Assembly: GCA_905182985.1 (NCBI GenBank)
Contig: CAJJDN010000029.1
Coordinates: forward strand, 292,470-356,469
Direction of reading: 5' to 3'
Source of the DNA: Paramecium sonneborni
Lineage: Eukaryota > Ciliophora > Oligohymenophorea > Peniculida > Parameciidae
Length of the DNA: 64,000 nucleotides
Part shown: piece by piece, positions 1-15,789 of the stretch
Layout of the letters: every line of letters begins with the position of its first letter
Numbering within the stretch: position 1 is the stretch's first letter
The notes under the pieces: generated by a model
Told to the model about the DNA's origin: nothing
Seen by the model: only the letters and a program-made list of their open reading frames with translations
The model's database searches: none
Position numbers and translations under genes: made by a program

Positions 1-268
1 TATTAAATTAATATTATATAATATTTAATAAAATTTAAAGTATATTTTACATTTAATTTTCTGAATTTTATATTTCAATGATTTTATTTTAAATTAAATA
101 AATGAGATTATGATTAATAATTTGGTTTATAGAGGTCTAGATAAAAATAGATTAATATTTTATAAGATTTGGTTATTATAATAAGGATGTCATATATAGC
201 ATAATATAAACTATTTTAAAGAATAGTTTTGGTATGAAATTGTTAAATTTGTAAAAATTAATATCAAA
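1..268. other. Left edge, downstream of carboxypeptidase gene; no gene seen
   Basis: Very AT-rich sequence after the stop of the carboxypeptidase gene. A long plus-strand open frame starts near 110 and runs to about 560. It lies opposite the last exon of that gene and has no recognisable motif, so it is read as a chance frame. Confidence 0.5.
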
Positions 269-2808
269 TCAAAACAAATTTTTAAGCATTTATTTATCAT
301 AAAATTTTAGTTTACTAATGTTTGCTATTTTCTCAAAAGTAGCATCTTAAGTTAACAAATTTTAAGGAGTAACTTGTTATTAAGTGAAACTAATAGCATG
401 ATTTCTGTCTTAGGCATATTATTATATACTATATTTCCTATCATGAGACAATCTTTTATATTCTATAGAGGATCTTCCATTAATGGATGTAATTCTCCTT
501 CTATTTTTGTTAGACAATAAATCTTAGTGTTATGGCAGCGATTATTATTGTTATTACATTTATTGTTTTGAATATGGATTTTTGAGCACGATAACAACCG
601 GTTTGCTTGATTAAGTGGCAAATTAATTTTAAAACATAGAATTTCTAAATAGATCAAATATGATACTTGTTAGAAACTCTAACATGATACACTTGCATTT
701 TGCCTAAGATTTGTTATAGAGAAATATCAGTTTATTAAAATGAATTTTTAAAGCCTTCTTACAATGGAACATCATGAGTATTAATTACAAGATCTTAAAT
801 GCTTTAAAATCCTAGAGTTTCAGCATTAGGTTTTCTTATTTGTCTAACTTATTCTTCAATTTTTTGCAAAACTTTTTCATCTAACATAAGATTTTAATAA
901 TGCTAAATATCAGTTTAGGATGCCTTTTCAATTTTATTAAGTTTTTTTTTAGCTGCAATTATAATTTTGTTTTGTTTTTTTAAATCAAAAAATGACTGAA
1001 GTTCTTATTCTTAAAGAGCATCGTCTTCTGGATTTGAATCACTTCCTGAATCATCTTCACCTATTTAAAGTTAGCTTAAATCACAATCTTTGATCAATTT
1101 ATCAAGTTCATCATTTTATTATATTGTTAAGGCTCTTGGCAATTTACTGCATTTTATCATTTATATTTCAAATAATTTAAATATTGCTAATAATATATCT
1201 TCACCTAATTATTTATAAGAGCTTTCTGTAAAATCTTATAATGCTTATTTTCGAAAAGCATGAAAAGATATTTCTAAAGTATAAGTAAATCCATTTTTCA
1301 CTTCTTATTGTAAAGCTACTCTTGCAGTTTTCTTTTTACTTTCATGAATGCTAAAAGAGCAATCTCTTAAATTCATCATTTTAGATAGATTGCAACTTAT
1401 TAATGGTAATAATTTTTATTCATCACATAAACTATTTGCATAGAAGAAACTATTGAATCTAAAATTATTAAGTGATTTTTACTTCTTTGAATGTCCATGA
1501 AAATCAACAATTAAACTTAATTCTGATATTTGATTTATTTATCTAATTAATTCTCTTACATACCAAACAGAATCATGTAATTCTTTATGTGGACATATCC
1601 AGATTCTATTAAGATCAGTTCCGTAAAGATTGCATCTATAATTTCCAAAAACAACTCCATCTGGATTTATCATAGGAATTATATAAAAAGTAAAATTATT
1701 TCTTAAAACTTCTGCTTCCATACAATTGCTTATTAAAAATTCCATTGCACCTTCTATAGTAAAAGACCCAGGAGTTTCTCCTGGATGTTATCTAGCCATT
1801 AATAGTATAGCTTTTTTGCCATTTCCTATGGTAATCAAAGGACATGACAATTTAGATATCGTCTTGCATAATTCTTTTACTACGGCATACTAAATTAATC
1901 ATTCATATACTTTATTTGGCTTAATAGATCTTTCTATATAATTATATAATTAGGAATGAGTATATGGATAACATTAAGCAAAATAAACTTTATCATTAGA
2001 ATGTTCAAATTTATAACTAAATGAGAGTGTATAATATGTTTTAAGCGAACTATTTTCTCTCTTAAATTTATTTCTAAAATAAATTATATTATGTCCTGCT
2101 TTAATCCATCCTGTTCCTTTCAATCGATTACTTTTTATAGAATAGACAACTGGTCTTTATCCCATATTAAATAATGAATCACATTTTATCTACAAGGCTT
2201 GATAAAAATATTAAAGTTACAAAGTTAATGATATTAAAAGTAACAATACAGTTCTTAATTGTATTTTCAACCGAGAAATAAAACCATTATGTATTTCCTT
2301 TAGTATTTGTGTCATTTTACATCATTAAATCATATTCATTTTGCCCAACTTTATATGATGTAAACAAGTTTCCACTTTCAAAATTCGAATCAAATTTAAG
2401 TCCATTGTATTTCTTGCTGTCTTACTCGAGATAAAGTTATTTTAATTCCTTTTATTTCATTGTAGTTGGATATAAATTTTTGTTTAAAATTGATGTAAAT
2501 TCTGTTAATCTTATTTCTTTATTTAAAGCCATTAGTTTTTTGCAATCAAAGAAACACGAAGCAGCGAATCGATGATTATTTAGTGGAATCATTGACCATG
2601 GATAATTATCAAAACGCTAATAAATAAGATTAACTTTATTATCACTAAAGTAATCCCACATGTTAAATGCTGAATCTTTTTCATCGTAAGCATCTCTCTT
2701 CTTTATCTAACCACTTATTCATTTAGATTTATACATCTTTTATTTAATTTCAGGATCAGCAGCCTATACTAATGGATTTGGAGCAGGAAGTAAACCATAA
2801 TATTACAT
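269..2808 (-). CDS. Cytosolic carboxypeptidase (CCP/AGBL/Nna1 type, M14 family)
   Basis: Zinc carboxypeptidase of the type that trims glutamates from tubulin tails. The predicted protein is about 821 codons. It has the CCP N-terminal beta domain (FDSNFESGNL, then GWIKAGHNIIYFRN and CYPYTHS) and the zinc motif MARQHPGETPG (HxxE) at 1765-1799. This is followed by INPDGVVFGNYRC, GTDLNR and DFHGHS, all family hallmarks. Three introns fit: 2190-2220 (31 nt), 1890-1910 (21 nt) and 645-666 (22 nt). With them the exons sum to a multiple of three and the frame ends at TGA 269-271. The C-terminal 250 residues are Q/S/N-rich and have no clear family match. The start chosen is ATG 2806-2808, whose frame gives a coding-like N-terminus but contains one in-frame TGA at 2719-2721. 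If that TGA is real, translation would start at ATG 2659-2661. The family call is firm; the first 50 residues are not. Confidence 0.88.
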
Positions 2809-3243
2809 TAAAATATATATATATAATAATAGCATTTATAAAATTATATTTCCTTAATAAAGCATCATTCAATAATAAATTACGTAAAAAATGATTCTTT
2901 CTTTTTCTAAGATATAAAATATATAATAATTGAAAAGCTGATTTTAAATTAAATTGTATTAAATCTACTAAAAATTTCAATTTACTGTTCTAGATTATCA
3001 CTTTTTAACTAAAACAATCTTCTCTATTTGAAAAATATAAGTAAATTTTATAAAAATAAAATAGTGTTTTTGCCTTATAAATTTAATATTTACTTGATTG
3101 GCTTTTACTCTAAATTTATGAGATCTTCATGAATCTTCTTTTAAATAATAATTATGATCTTCTAATAATAAGATTATATCTATGGTTGATTTAATATTAT
3201 TTTAAACAATAAAATATTAAATGATATAGATAAATTAGTATAT

Positions 3244-4468
<1,225 letters not shown>

Positions 4469-4843
4469 TTTCTAAGGTATGCATTAAGATTTATGTCCAG
4501 AAGTCCTAAATTATTTATTCCTATTAGTACCAGTCTATATCTCTGCATCTCTAAGAACAATAATATGTGGTTTTGCAAAATGGACAATAAATCCTGTTTT
4601 TTGGAATGGGAACCATTTAACCTATACTTAAGTTATATTGACAATATCGCGAACTGCAAACGTTCATTTATTTTTAATATATATTATCATGTTATAATAT
4701 TACTTTTTTTTGAGATAAACAATTAACTCTTTTTTTTTAAACTTATAAACAAATAATTTTTAATCAATATTAAGCCTTTCTATTAGATAGATATACTTAA
4801 ATTTGATCATTTATACATTTATTAATATAAATTATTTGATTTA
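4469..4843. other. Intergenic, no gene seen
   Basis: AT-rich spacer between two minus-strand genes. A 90-codon plus-strand frame at 4454-4726 has no motif, overlaps the kinase start and is treated as chance. It must contain the kinase promoter and the 3' end of the histidine-kinase-like gene, but no clear motif stands out. Confidence 0.5.
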
Positions 4844-7634
4844 TCAATACTTTTAAGAAATTTATAATATTTTACTCACTTCTGCCAAATCGAATGGTAA
4901 ACTAATATATTAATCTATTCCATTTTTATAAAATTCAACTTTTGAATGATACTCAACTAATCCTGTAGTTCCAATAATATGACATTTTTAAGTCATTTTA
5001 TCTTTAATATATTTACTTAGCCATAATCCGCCTTTCTTAGGCAAATCTACATTTATAAAATATAAAACAAAACTAGAATTTCCACATTTACAAATTGTTT
5101 TTGTTTCTATCAATTTTATAACTTCATCTGTACTAAAAGCCCTTGTTGAAATAATTTTAAATTTATCTAAAATCATTTCTAATATTTATATATTTTGAAA
5201 TTCACAATCAGCAATTAAAACTCTAGAACAACATTATCCTGTTGTTGAAAATTTAATAATTTCACCTTACATTTTTACAGGGCTTGATATTGGTAACTAT
5301 ATTTAAGCCGGTACATCAATTCCAAAATCAAGTTATAAGTTTGAAGAAGCTGGTTATTATTTACTTTCACTAAATTATTATTGACTATTAAAAGTTTGTT
5401 CTCTATCTCTAACCTCAATATTTAATGTATTCCCATAAGCACTATTATTATTTATACTGTTATTAATATTGGCTTCTGGAAAATGGGGCAATTAATATTT
5501 TGATTAAGAAGGGGTTGCCTATTAATTTAATCTTTAGAAATTCTTAGTTTCCTCATCTTAATTAAAAATATAAGATGTTTAATCTGCTTTAAACTTTGAA
5601 AATTAAGAAAAGTAATTGCTGTGATGTTCTGAATATTTTTAACTTAATTATTTTGAAATTCTTGATTAAGAAAAATGAAGTGAATGATCCATTGATACTT
5701 TATTAGATTCTTCTCTAAATAGTGTACATGTTTTATCATTTTGTTTTAATGTATCTTGCAATACTAACATTTAACTCAATGATGTCTCTTAATAATGTGT
5801 TCCTCCTATTAATCTTATCGCTTTCATTTCATCATTATTTATATTAAATGATTGAATGATAAAAGTAATTTCCGTTCCTTATTATTCTGAAAGAGAGATA
5901 TCAATTCCTCTTTTCAAAGTACCAGATAAATATTAAGCTAAAATATGACAAACATTAATTTCTGAAAAAGATGGATTAGGTTTTTTTAAATTGAATTTGA
6001 TTAATCGTATTTCTTTTTCATCAATGTTAATAGGAGTATGAATAACAACCTAGTAATTTTTGGAAGCAAACATTTTCCAAGTAATAGTTATATTTTCATC
6101 TTTTGTTTGTATTATAAAATATCTAATTAATGGTAATATCAATTGCTTTAACTAAATATCTAACAATTTACAATACTCTTTCTGCATCTGATTCAATTGT
6201 TTCAATAAATTCTTAATCAAATTTAATATTGATTCCTTTAGCTTTTGCTGAATCTTGTACCATAATAGTTAAATCTTCACATATTGTACTAATTTCTATT
6301 GTAGATACTTTTAATAGCAATTTTTATTGATAATGTAAATTATAATCTCTCATATTTGCTAATTGTAAATAAACAATTACACTAGCGACTCTTATAGGGT
6401 ACAAATATTTCTCCAATACTAAATCATTTACTATAGTATCTGATTCTGCTAAGATTGACATTATCATTATTGAATTTAAACTTGGTGTTATGTAAGAACT
6501 AAATTAATTAAATGCTTAACATGTAGGTTAATACATAATCTCTCTCTATTCAACTTACAAAAATGCATAGATTTTTTTCATTTTTTATACCAAAAATATT
6601 TTGATCGTTCTATCTTGCATCCATAATGCATCTACTTTATTTATAATAAAACAATTGTTTTTGTATAATTCATAATCTCCTATTAATTTAAATATTAAAT
6701 CTTTTATTAGAAATCTAGATTAATTGATTGTAATTGTTCCACTACTTGAAATTAAATCCTAGAAATCTCTATTTCCCTACATTATACCAAGATTTAAAAT
6801 GGCTAAAACACTTTCATTTTCAATTGTATTACTAAATGAATTTTTAGATATATCAGCAACATTAAAAGTTTGAATTACTACATTTTCTTATTCATCTAAA
6901 ACTATAAATTATTATCCTTTTATCCACGCACTATAAATATTTTAATATAAATTATTACTATTCTTCAAAAATTATTGTATCCATAGATTTTGATAACTCT
7001 TTTAAAGTTGAAAATCCTCCATACACAATACTTTTAGAATTTGATACATTTATATCACAAGATCTAGATGGATCTAATTCTTTTTATGGAAGAGCAGATA
7101 TACTAATGCCAAAATCTCTGTTTTAATTTTTTAAATTATCTGACTAGGTTTCAACAATCCTTTTAGATCTAAAAGAAAATATTATTGAAATGCAAGTAAA
7201 AGCAATTCCAATATTTTTAAAATTATCTTAAAAGTTTTAGACATAAAATACATTTCCAATCAAAAATAATTATGGCAATTTTTATAATATTTAGTTTTGT
7301 AGTTAATCTTAATAGAGTGAGTATATAAATAGAAGGTTAAGGAAAACTAATAAAATTTCAATTTAGCAAAAATAACTCATAGCTATTTGAAAAGATATAC
7401 GGAGACCACCTAAAATTGTTATAATTGTTGTATTCTTTTTTTTATTTTTAATATAAAACAAAGCACTATTGACTAATAACATTGTAATTATATCAATAAT
7501 TTTGAGAATCATTGACTCATTTTTATTAAATGCTAATAATTATATTTAAGTTTTGATTTACCTTAATGTTGTAAAAGGAAAATACAGATTTCATAATAAA
7601 TCAATAAGATTAATGAAAATATTTCTTCTGTCAT
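4844..7634 (-). CDS. Membrane hybrid histidine-kinase-like protein, probably catalytically inactive
   Basis: Predicted 902 residues. The N-terminal 170 residues hold about six hydrophobic segments (for example MILKIIDIITMLLVNSALFYI split over the first exons). An H-box-like region, a degenerate HATPase domain and a C-terminal receiver domain follow. The N-box remnant DAERLKQLILPLIRYF is recognisable. The H-box histidine is replaced: SSYITPSLNSI stands where SHEIRTPLNSI is expected. The GxG boxes are not seen. In the receiver, FINVDLPKKGG puts Asn at the usual phospho-Asp position, and YISLPF replaces the conserved Lys with Leu. Introns at 7533-7561, 6931-6958 and 6152-6176 give an exact frame. 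The architecture points to a signalling scaffold or pseudoenzyme. The fold assignment is confident; loss of activity is inferred from residues. Confidence 0.82.
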
Positions 7635-7718
7635 AAAAAGAGAGTTTCTAAAAAAATTTTGATTTAATTGTTATATTTATATATTTATACAAGAAGTATA
7701 AACTTTAAATAATCATAT

Positions 7719-9461
<1,743 letters not shown>

Positions 9462-9721
9462 GAGTGTTAACAATTATATATTAAAAGGGAAATTGGAAGG
9501 ACAAGTTTTTGAATTCATAAATAACATCTCATTTTAGTATGGTCAATATTGAGTATTACTTTATTTTATTTCGCATTAAATTTATTATCTAATATTTTAT
9601 AAAATAAAACATTTACATTTCTATATTTAAATATTATTATAAAATAAGGTATCTAATTCTAGCATTTTAATAACATCACTAAATTTAAGAAAATCAATTT
9701 CAACAATAAAACAACAAAATN

Positions 9722-10634
9722 CAAAACAGTTGACTTAAATATTTTTTGTTCTATTGTTTAAGGTGTTTTAATTAAGATTTGATTATCCCATTATGATATT
9801 TTAAATTCAAATTATAGGTTAGATAAATATTTAGAAATTAATAATTTATACTCTTTGTTTTCCTCTAAAGTTAAGAATTGAGGATACAAGGGCTTAAATT
9901 TAGTTTGTAATTTGGAGTAGAAATAAGGAATTAAATTACATCCAAATCCCCATTCATTTTCTACTTTATTTATTTAACCTCTGAAAACAGTGATTTCATA
10001 TATTGAGAATTCAGTTAAACTAGAAGTGAATAGATTAAATAGAATGTTTTAATGTTCAATATTATTAATAGAGAAGACATCTGATAATTATTAAATTGTT
10101 ATAGAGGATAAACAATTTATAATAATTTATTTGAATTATTTGATATGTTCTTCTTCTTTATATTAAATGCTTTTAAATGTAAAATGTTAACCAACTTTAG
10201 AGAGAATGATTAAATCTTTAGTATCAATGTCTGTTTATATTTGAGATAAGATGGCTTAAGTAAATTGATCTTGATTAATTTGTGATTTAAATTAAACCTT
10301 TTGATGAAGATCATTAAGATCATTCTAAATAGGTTAGATTCTTTTAATTTTTTTAAGGACTTTCTCATGCGTAATTCTATGTTTAAAATAGTGAGTATCA
10401 ACTCTTAATGCATAAGCTTAACAACAACTCTATGCTAATGCTGGTCTATAATAATAAACTCCACATCTTCTCCAACCCCTATCCATTAATTACTAATATT
10501 GATCTAATTTCATTTTGTAACAATAGAAGCCTGAAGTAACCCATAGTTTATTAGATTTAGCACCATTACAATAACCGCAATTGGTTTCATTCTTAATGGA
10601 GACAGAATTTAATTAGATTATACTACTCATCATG
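9722..10634 (-). CDS. ATE1: ATE1 5' part repeated by assembly (partial)
   Basis: Repeats codons 1 to about 304 of the ATE1 gene at 7719-9461, start at 10634, and is cut by the N at 9721. It contains the CGYC and CC motifs but lacks the second half of the catalytic domain. Its truncation coincides with the contig boundary, so it should be read as the same gene, not a paralogue. Confidence 0.85.
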
Positions 10635-10893
10635 AGTGTTAACAATTATATATTAAAAGGGAAATTGGAAGGACAAGTTTTTGAATTCATAAATAACATC
10701 TCATTTTAGTATGGTCAATATTGAGTATTACTTTATTTTATTTCGCATTAAATTTATTATCTAATATTTTATAAAATAAAACATTTACATTTCTATATTT
10801 AAATATTATTATAAAATAAGGTATCTAATTCTAGCATTTTAATAACATCACTAAATTTAAGAAAATCAATTTCAACAATAAAACAACAAAATA
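9722..10893. repeat. Direct copy B of 1172-bp duplicated contig end
   Basis: Second copy of 8549-9720. It continues into unique sequence at 10894, so it looks like the left end of the next contig. Only one of the two copies probably exists in the genome. Confidence 0.9.
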
Positions 10894-11535
10894 CAGCTTC
10901 AATAATTGATTATCAATAAAAAAAAAGAAATACTTTGAAATTAAGTTGGAAAACAAATAAAATAGATTATGTTTAAACACATAATAGAATCCTATATAAA
11001 ATATAAATGGAAATTAATTAAATAAAAAAAGAAACCAAACAAAAACTTTTAGAAAAATCAATTAATTGTAATCATATAGCCAGAGTTAAATATTATTTAT
11101 TTTTCAAATATCACATGTATATATATGATAAATCTCTTCAAAATTGAAGTTGAATTTTAAATAAAACAGAAACATATATATATATTTTTAAGAATATATT
11201 TTCATATTTTTTGATGTTTAAATAAGAGTAATTTTTGGTTAGAAGAACAACAAGATTGATTTTAATTAATTTAGCTATCTTAATCAAATAAATTTAATTG
11301 TATATTATGACATAGATTATTATTATTAAGTTTTTTTAATATTTAATTAATACTAAATATTCAGCATAAGTATACCTATCTTTTCATTTAATTTTAAATG
11401 ATAGTTTAATTGTTGGAGTTTTAAATTTCTAGTTCCTGATTAAGCTAGGTTTATCGATCCTTATTTTTTGTAAGCCTTTAGTAAATTTAAGAATTAATCA
11501 TAGATTAGCCAGTTTATTGATTATTAGTAGGTAAG
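10894..11535. other. Intergenic, no gene seen
   Basis: AT-rich spacer upstream of ATE1 (true start side) and downstream of the TTLL gene. The only ATG frame noticed, 46 codons at 11007, has no motif. It contains several poly-A and TATA-like runs, expected by composition. Confidence 0.5.
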
Positions 11536-13021
11536 TCATTAAAATTCTTTTTTTAATTTCTCTTAATATCTAGACTAAATAAAAATTTATAAATTACTTG
11601 CTCCAGTCATATTATCCTATAATTAAGATGCAAATTGTATAAATCGATTATACTCTCCAGAATCTTATAATGGATAAATTTTAATGAAATCACCTAGATT
11701 TGAATTCTCATACTCATCCCTAATTTTTTAACATTTTTAAATAAGAGCCTATTTGTCTTCTTAAGTAATTTTTTATTTTTTTCCTGTTAATAATCTTGAT
11801 TACAATTATTCTTTTCTAGAATTAAGAGTTTATTCTTTAGCTTTTAGATTTACATTCATCAATATTAGTGTGTCTCTAATTAGATTTTTCTTAATAAGTA
11901 AATCTAATGGTGTATCAGTACTAAAACTTGGAGTATGATTAACTTCCAATAAAAAAGGTTATAATTTATGATCTAGAAAAATATCGAAACCCAAAATTTC
12001 AAAACACATATTATTAGCATAATTATCTGGCTAACATGATTTATAATGATGATTTAAAATAGGTTAAACAGTACAAAAGGTTTTAATAAATAATTTGTAC
12101 ATATCTTACCATAATTATGAAATATTGTATCCTTCCTCTTCTAATTTACCAAAAACTGATTTAATTGATCTTTTATGTCCAACATCCATTTTTGAATTAT
12201 CATTATTAAATATAAAATTAGGATTTTCTTTATTGATAGCATAATTTGTTAAATGCATAAATACATCATTAAGATTATTATCCTAAGGCTATATGTATGG
12301 TTAAGTAGCAAATCTTACTAAACCATCTTAATAAACATATATTCTCATAGGATCTGTACCTGCTAATAGAACATATACTCTTAAATCAAATTTTAATCCA
12401 TCTATTAAAAATGGACGATGTAAATATTGTTATACTACATAATGATCATTTGGATCTACATCATTAATATTTCTAATTAGAAATATTCCTCTACCTTAAC
12501 AACTTGCTTAAGGTTTAACAATAAAAGTTTTTGTTTTACCTTTAATAAACTAATTTCTAAGATCTCCATATTCACATGGTAATAACCAAGTCTAAGGAAA
12601 AAACTTAAAATCAAAAGGAAATTCCTTTCTCATTTTCATTAAATTTTTTCCTAAATGATTTTTACGAGCAAGAGAGAACATCCCTGGAAAATGATTTATT
12701 TTTTAATGTGCTATCAAGATATTTTTTAATATAAACATTGCATTTTCCCTAAAGTTTCTGATTATACTGTACCATCAGTCCAAAATATATCCCATGTATT
12801 TCCATCTATTTCATATTATAATTTCCATTTAAATATTTTCTTACCTACTAACTTTACAACATCATATTTAGTATCTCTATTTATAATTTGCAATTACCTT
12901 AGACATTCATGATCAAGTTTTGCTTTCTCTTAGATTTATCATCATCATCTTCATCACTATTGTCATTAAAATATCCCTTAAAAATTGATTCACTTTCTTT
13001 CTATTATTTTTTAGAAAGCAT
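11536..13021 (-). CDS. Tubulin-tyrosine-ligase-like protein (TTLL, probable polyglutamylase)
   Basis: ATP-grasp ligase that adds glutamate (or a related residue) to tubulin tails in cilia. The core reads SHQKINHFPGMFSLARKN, WLLPCEYGDL, FIVKPQASCQGRGIFL, LIDGLKFDLRVYVLLAG, VFMHLTNYAINKE and EILGFDIFLDHKLQPFLLEV followed by NHTPSF. All of these are TTLL signatures. Introns at 12877-12897 (21 nt) and 12711-12736 (26 nt) are clear. To keep one frame from ATG 13019-13021, a further 29-nt intron at 12929-12957 (GTG...AAG) is needed; otherwise a one-base error must be assumed there. That segment would also read as an acidic stretch. The C-terminal 150 residues are Q/K-rich. The subfamily resembles TTLL6/13-type glutamylases, but this is not certain. 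Confidence 0.92.
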
Positions 13022-13099
13022 TTATAATAATGTATGTAAGAATTTAATAATATTCATTTAAGAAAATTGATAGTTTTCAAAAGTTTCTCAAATATTTTA

Positions 13100-13474
13100 C
13101 TAAATCACCAACCCTAAAAATCTTTAATCATATTATAAAAATATACTAAATATATAATTCCATTCAACATTAAGATATTTTTATGTTTTTGATATCAGTA
13201 ACAAAGTAATATTCATCAAATGTAACTAAATTATTAAAAATTAATTTACCAATGCTCATAAATTAGAGATCGTATTAATATTAATTCAATGATCTGATTA
13301 AATTTTTGGATTCAATGTTACTGAATATATCTTATTATGATTAATATAGTCTTTATTGACAATCTAATATCTTTTTCATTTTAGATCAAACATTTGATTT
13401 TATGTAAAATATTTTTAATGAACATTTTATCTACCTTTAGCCCTGCTTATGATATTTGAATTAACTTTGGCCAT
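13100..13474 (-). pseudogene. Possible decayed small gene
   Basis: From ATG 13472-13474 the frame gives a basic N-terminus (MAKVNSNIISRAKGRQNVHQ). It then meets TGA at 13376-13378 directly after an AAA codon and continues as coding-like sequence (IVNKDYINHNKIYSVTLNPK) before another TGA. A second frame further on also looks coding (LVTFDEYYFVTDIKN). No set of short introns that I tried restores one frame. It could be a gene relic or a gene with introns I failed to place; the family is unknown. Confidence 0.3.
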
Positions 13475-13813
13475 TTATATTTTGCACATAAAATATTAAA
13501 TTTAAAATAAAATCACACAATAATATAAGTAGATTAAATTCATATTTTACATATTACTTTTGTAAATAATTGAAATCTATATTTAATTAATTATCATATG
13601 AAACATTTATTTGCTTTATCTGATACTGATAATTCAATAAATATCTACTAATCTAAAAAGAGATGAAAGAGATCCTTATATAAAGTTTGATCATATTTAA
13701 AGGACTAAAAGTTACTAAAAATAAAGGAACAAAAGTAAAAATTAATAGTAATGAGAATTAAAGAATATTCAATTGATTTATTTAAAAAAATATATTTAAA
13801 TGAAAATATATTA

Positions 13814-15616
13814 TCATTACTCTAAATTAATGACTCTTGTTATTAATGGTTTATAATTTTCAATTTTATGTGAAACAATAATAACTGTTTTGTCTTAACA
13901 AATTTACATTAATGCTTAAATGATATCAGTTTCTGATAGACTATCAATATTGGATGTAGCTTCATCTAATATGAGAATTCTAGGATTTTTAAGAATAGCT
14001 CTAGCTAAAACAATTCTTTATTTTTATCCTCCAGATAAGGATGTAGTTCCATCTGATTTAAGTTTGGTTTAATATTGATTTTACATATTTTCAATAAAAT
14101 TATGAGCTCTAGCCATTTTAGCAGCCTAGATGACTCTTTCCATACTTTAATCATATCCATGATTACCATAGATGATATTTTCATAAACAGTAGCATTAAA
14201 TATGATTCCATCTTATTAAACATAAGATACATGTTATTAAATCCACTTAAAATCTTTATTTGATAAAGGTTCTCCATCAATTAAGATTTCTCCTTAAGAT
14301 GGTGCTAATAATTTGGTTAAGAGATTTAGAGCAGTAGTCTTACCTGATCCACTTGGTCCTTATAATAAAACAATTTCACCTGAGTTAATTTAAATATTAA
14401 ATGTTAATGTTTTGTTTTAATGACTTGGGTATGAATATTACACATTCTTAAATGAAATCGTTGGAGGTGGAGTAGTCGGATGTTCATATAATTCCTGCCA
14501 TTCTTTTGTATGTTCACTACTTTAAGGAGGATTGAGTAATTTAGCTTTTAATATATCATCTAATTTAATGTATTCTCTATAATTTTTAGTTAGATCTGCT
14601 TAATTATATAATTCAGATTCATGTAGATTTGGATGAACATCAAGTATAGTTTTATAAATAGCACCAGTTTTAACCAATTCATTATATATTTATATCATTG
14701 CTCTTGTTCCTGATGCCATATATACTGCTTAAATAAAATATTTAGCTAATTCTGGATCTAAATGTCCAGTTGCAACTAAATAACAACCTTAAAATAGAAT
14801 TAAAAACAATGCATACAAACCACCACCTTCCATTATTCCCAAATTTAATGCTTACATTTTTGAAAATTATGTTGCTTATTCATACCATCTAAATAATTAT
14901 GCTGAATATCTTTAATTTTCTTTTTATTCCATATCAGATAATTTAATTAATCGATGTGCTTATAACATCTCTTATGATACTTCGCTTAAAGATCCTAATT
15001 CTTTTGTTTCTTTAACTTTAAATAATGACATATATTTTCCTAATAAAATAGCAAATCCTCCCATAACAGTTGCAGCAGCACTTGCAGATGCTAATAAAGG
15101 AAATGCATAATAAGATAAATATGCTGCACCTCCTATAGTTGTTACTATTCCTCTAATCATTACAAATATATCTTATGATAATCCAGCTGATACTAAACTA
15201 ACATCATTTGATAATTTATGAACTAATTATTAGGAATGTAATTATTAACTTTCTCTTGTACTCATTAATTTCTGAAACATAGCATATCTCATTCTCATTC
15301 CTACTCTATTACTTATTTAAGTATTCAAATATCTACGTGCTCCTCCTAAAAACATACCTAATAAACAGACTCCACCCCATTTTAAATGATAATATCTATT
15401 AGTCTACTAACTCTTTTCTTTGTTTTCTTAATCATATTTTAATTCCTATAATTTTGTAATATCAGTAGTCACTTAAGGTAAATACAATAATAAAGCACTA
15501 TTTAAACCAGCCACTGTAATTCCTAGCACATAAAATCTCTTCTCAGGTCTCATTAATTTTAAAAGATTCATGATATCCTTTCCAAATAATCCTTTTGACT
15601 TTTTGCCTTCTGACAT
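13814..15616 (-). CDS. ABC half-transporter (ABCB type: TM domain + ATPase domain)
   Basis: Intronless 600-residue half-transporter. The N-terminal 320 residues hold the membrane domain, with segments such as FYVLGITVAGLNSALLLYL, WGGVCLLGMFLGG, a long A/G-rich pair around 15030-15110, and GGGLYALFLILFQGCYLVAT. The ATPase part shows Walker A GPSGSGKTTALN, a Q-loop VQQDGIIF, the signature LSGGQKQR, Walker B ILILDEATS and the H-loop IVSHK. This layout matches TAP/HMT-like mitochondrial, lysosomal or vacuolar exporters that work as dimers. No targeting peptide is obvious, so location and substrate cannot be stated. The start is ATG 15614-15616, with a short charged leader. Confidence 0.93.
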
Positions 15617-15789
15617 CACTAAAAAATTATATTATTAAATATATTTATTTATCATATTAAATTTCTTTGGCTCTTAATTTATGGAATCATTTTTAAAATA
15701 AAATAAATGATAATAATACTATTTTAAAGTCTAATATTATTTTATATATGATGAATGTATTTATATCATCATATCATCAAAAATCAAAT

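Noticed and set aside
110..560. Long plus-strand open frame opposite the carboxypeptidase C-terminus
   Set aside because: With TGA as the only stop, chance frames this long are common. The minus-strand exon there continues the conserved gene with an exact splice and better composition.
9722..10634. A second ATE1 gene or tandem duplication
   Set aside because: The copy is exact, ends at an N and is truncated there. Two other N sites show the same pattern, so an assembly overlap is the simpler reading.
11007..11147. 46-codon plus-strand ORF upstream of TTLL
   Set aside because: Too short for this stop-poor code, with no motif and no intron evidence.
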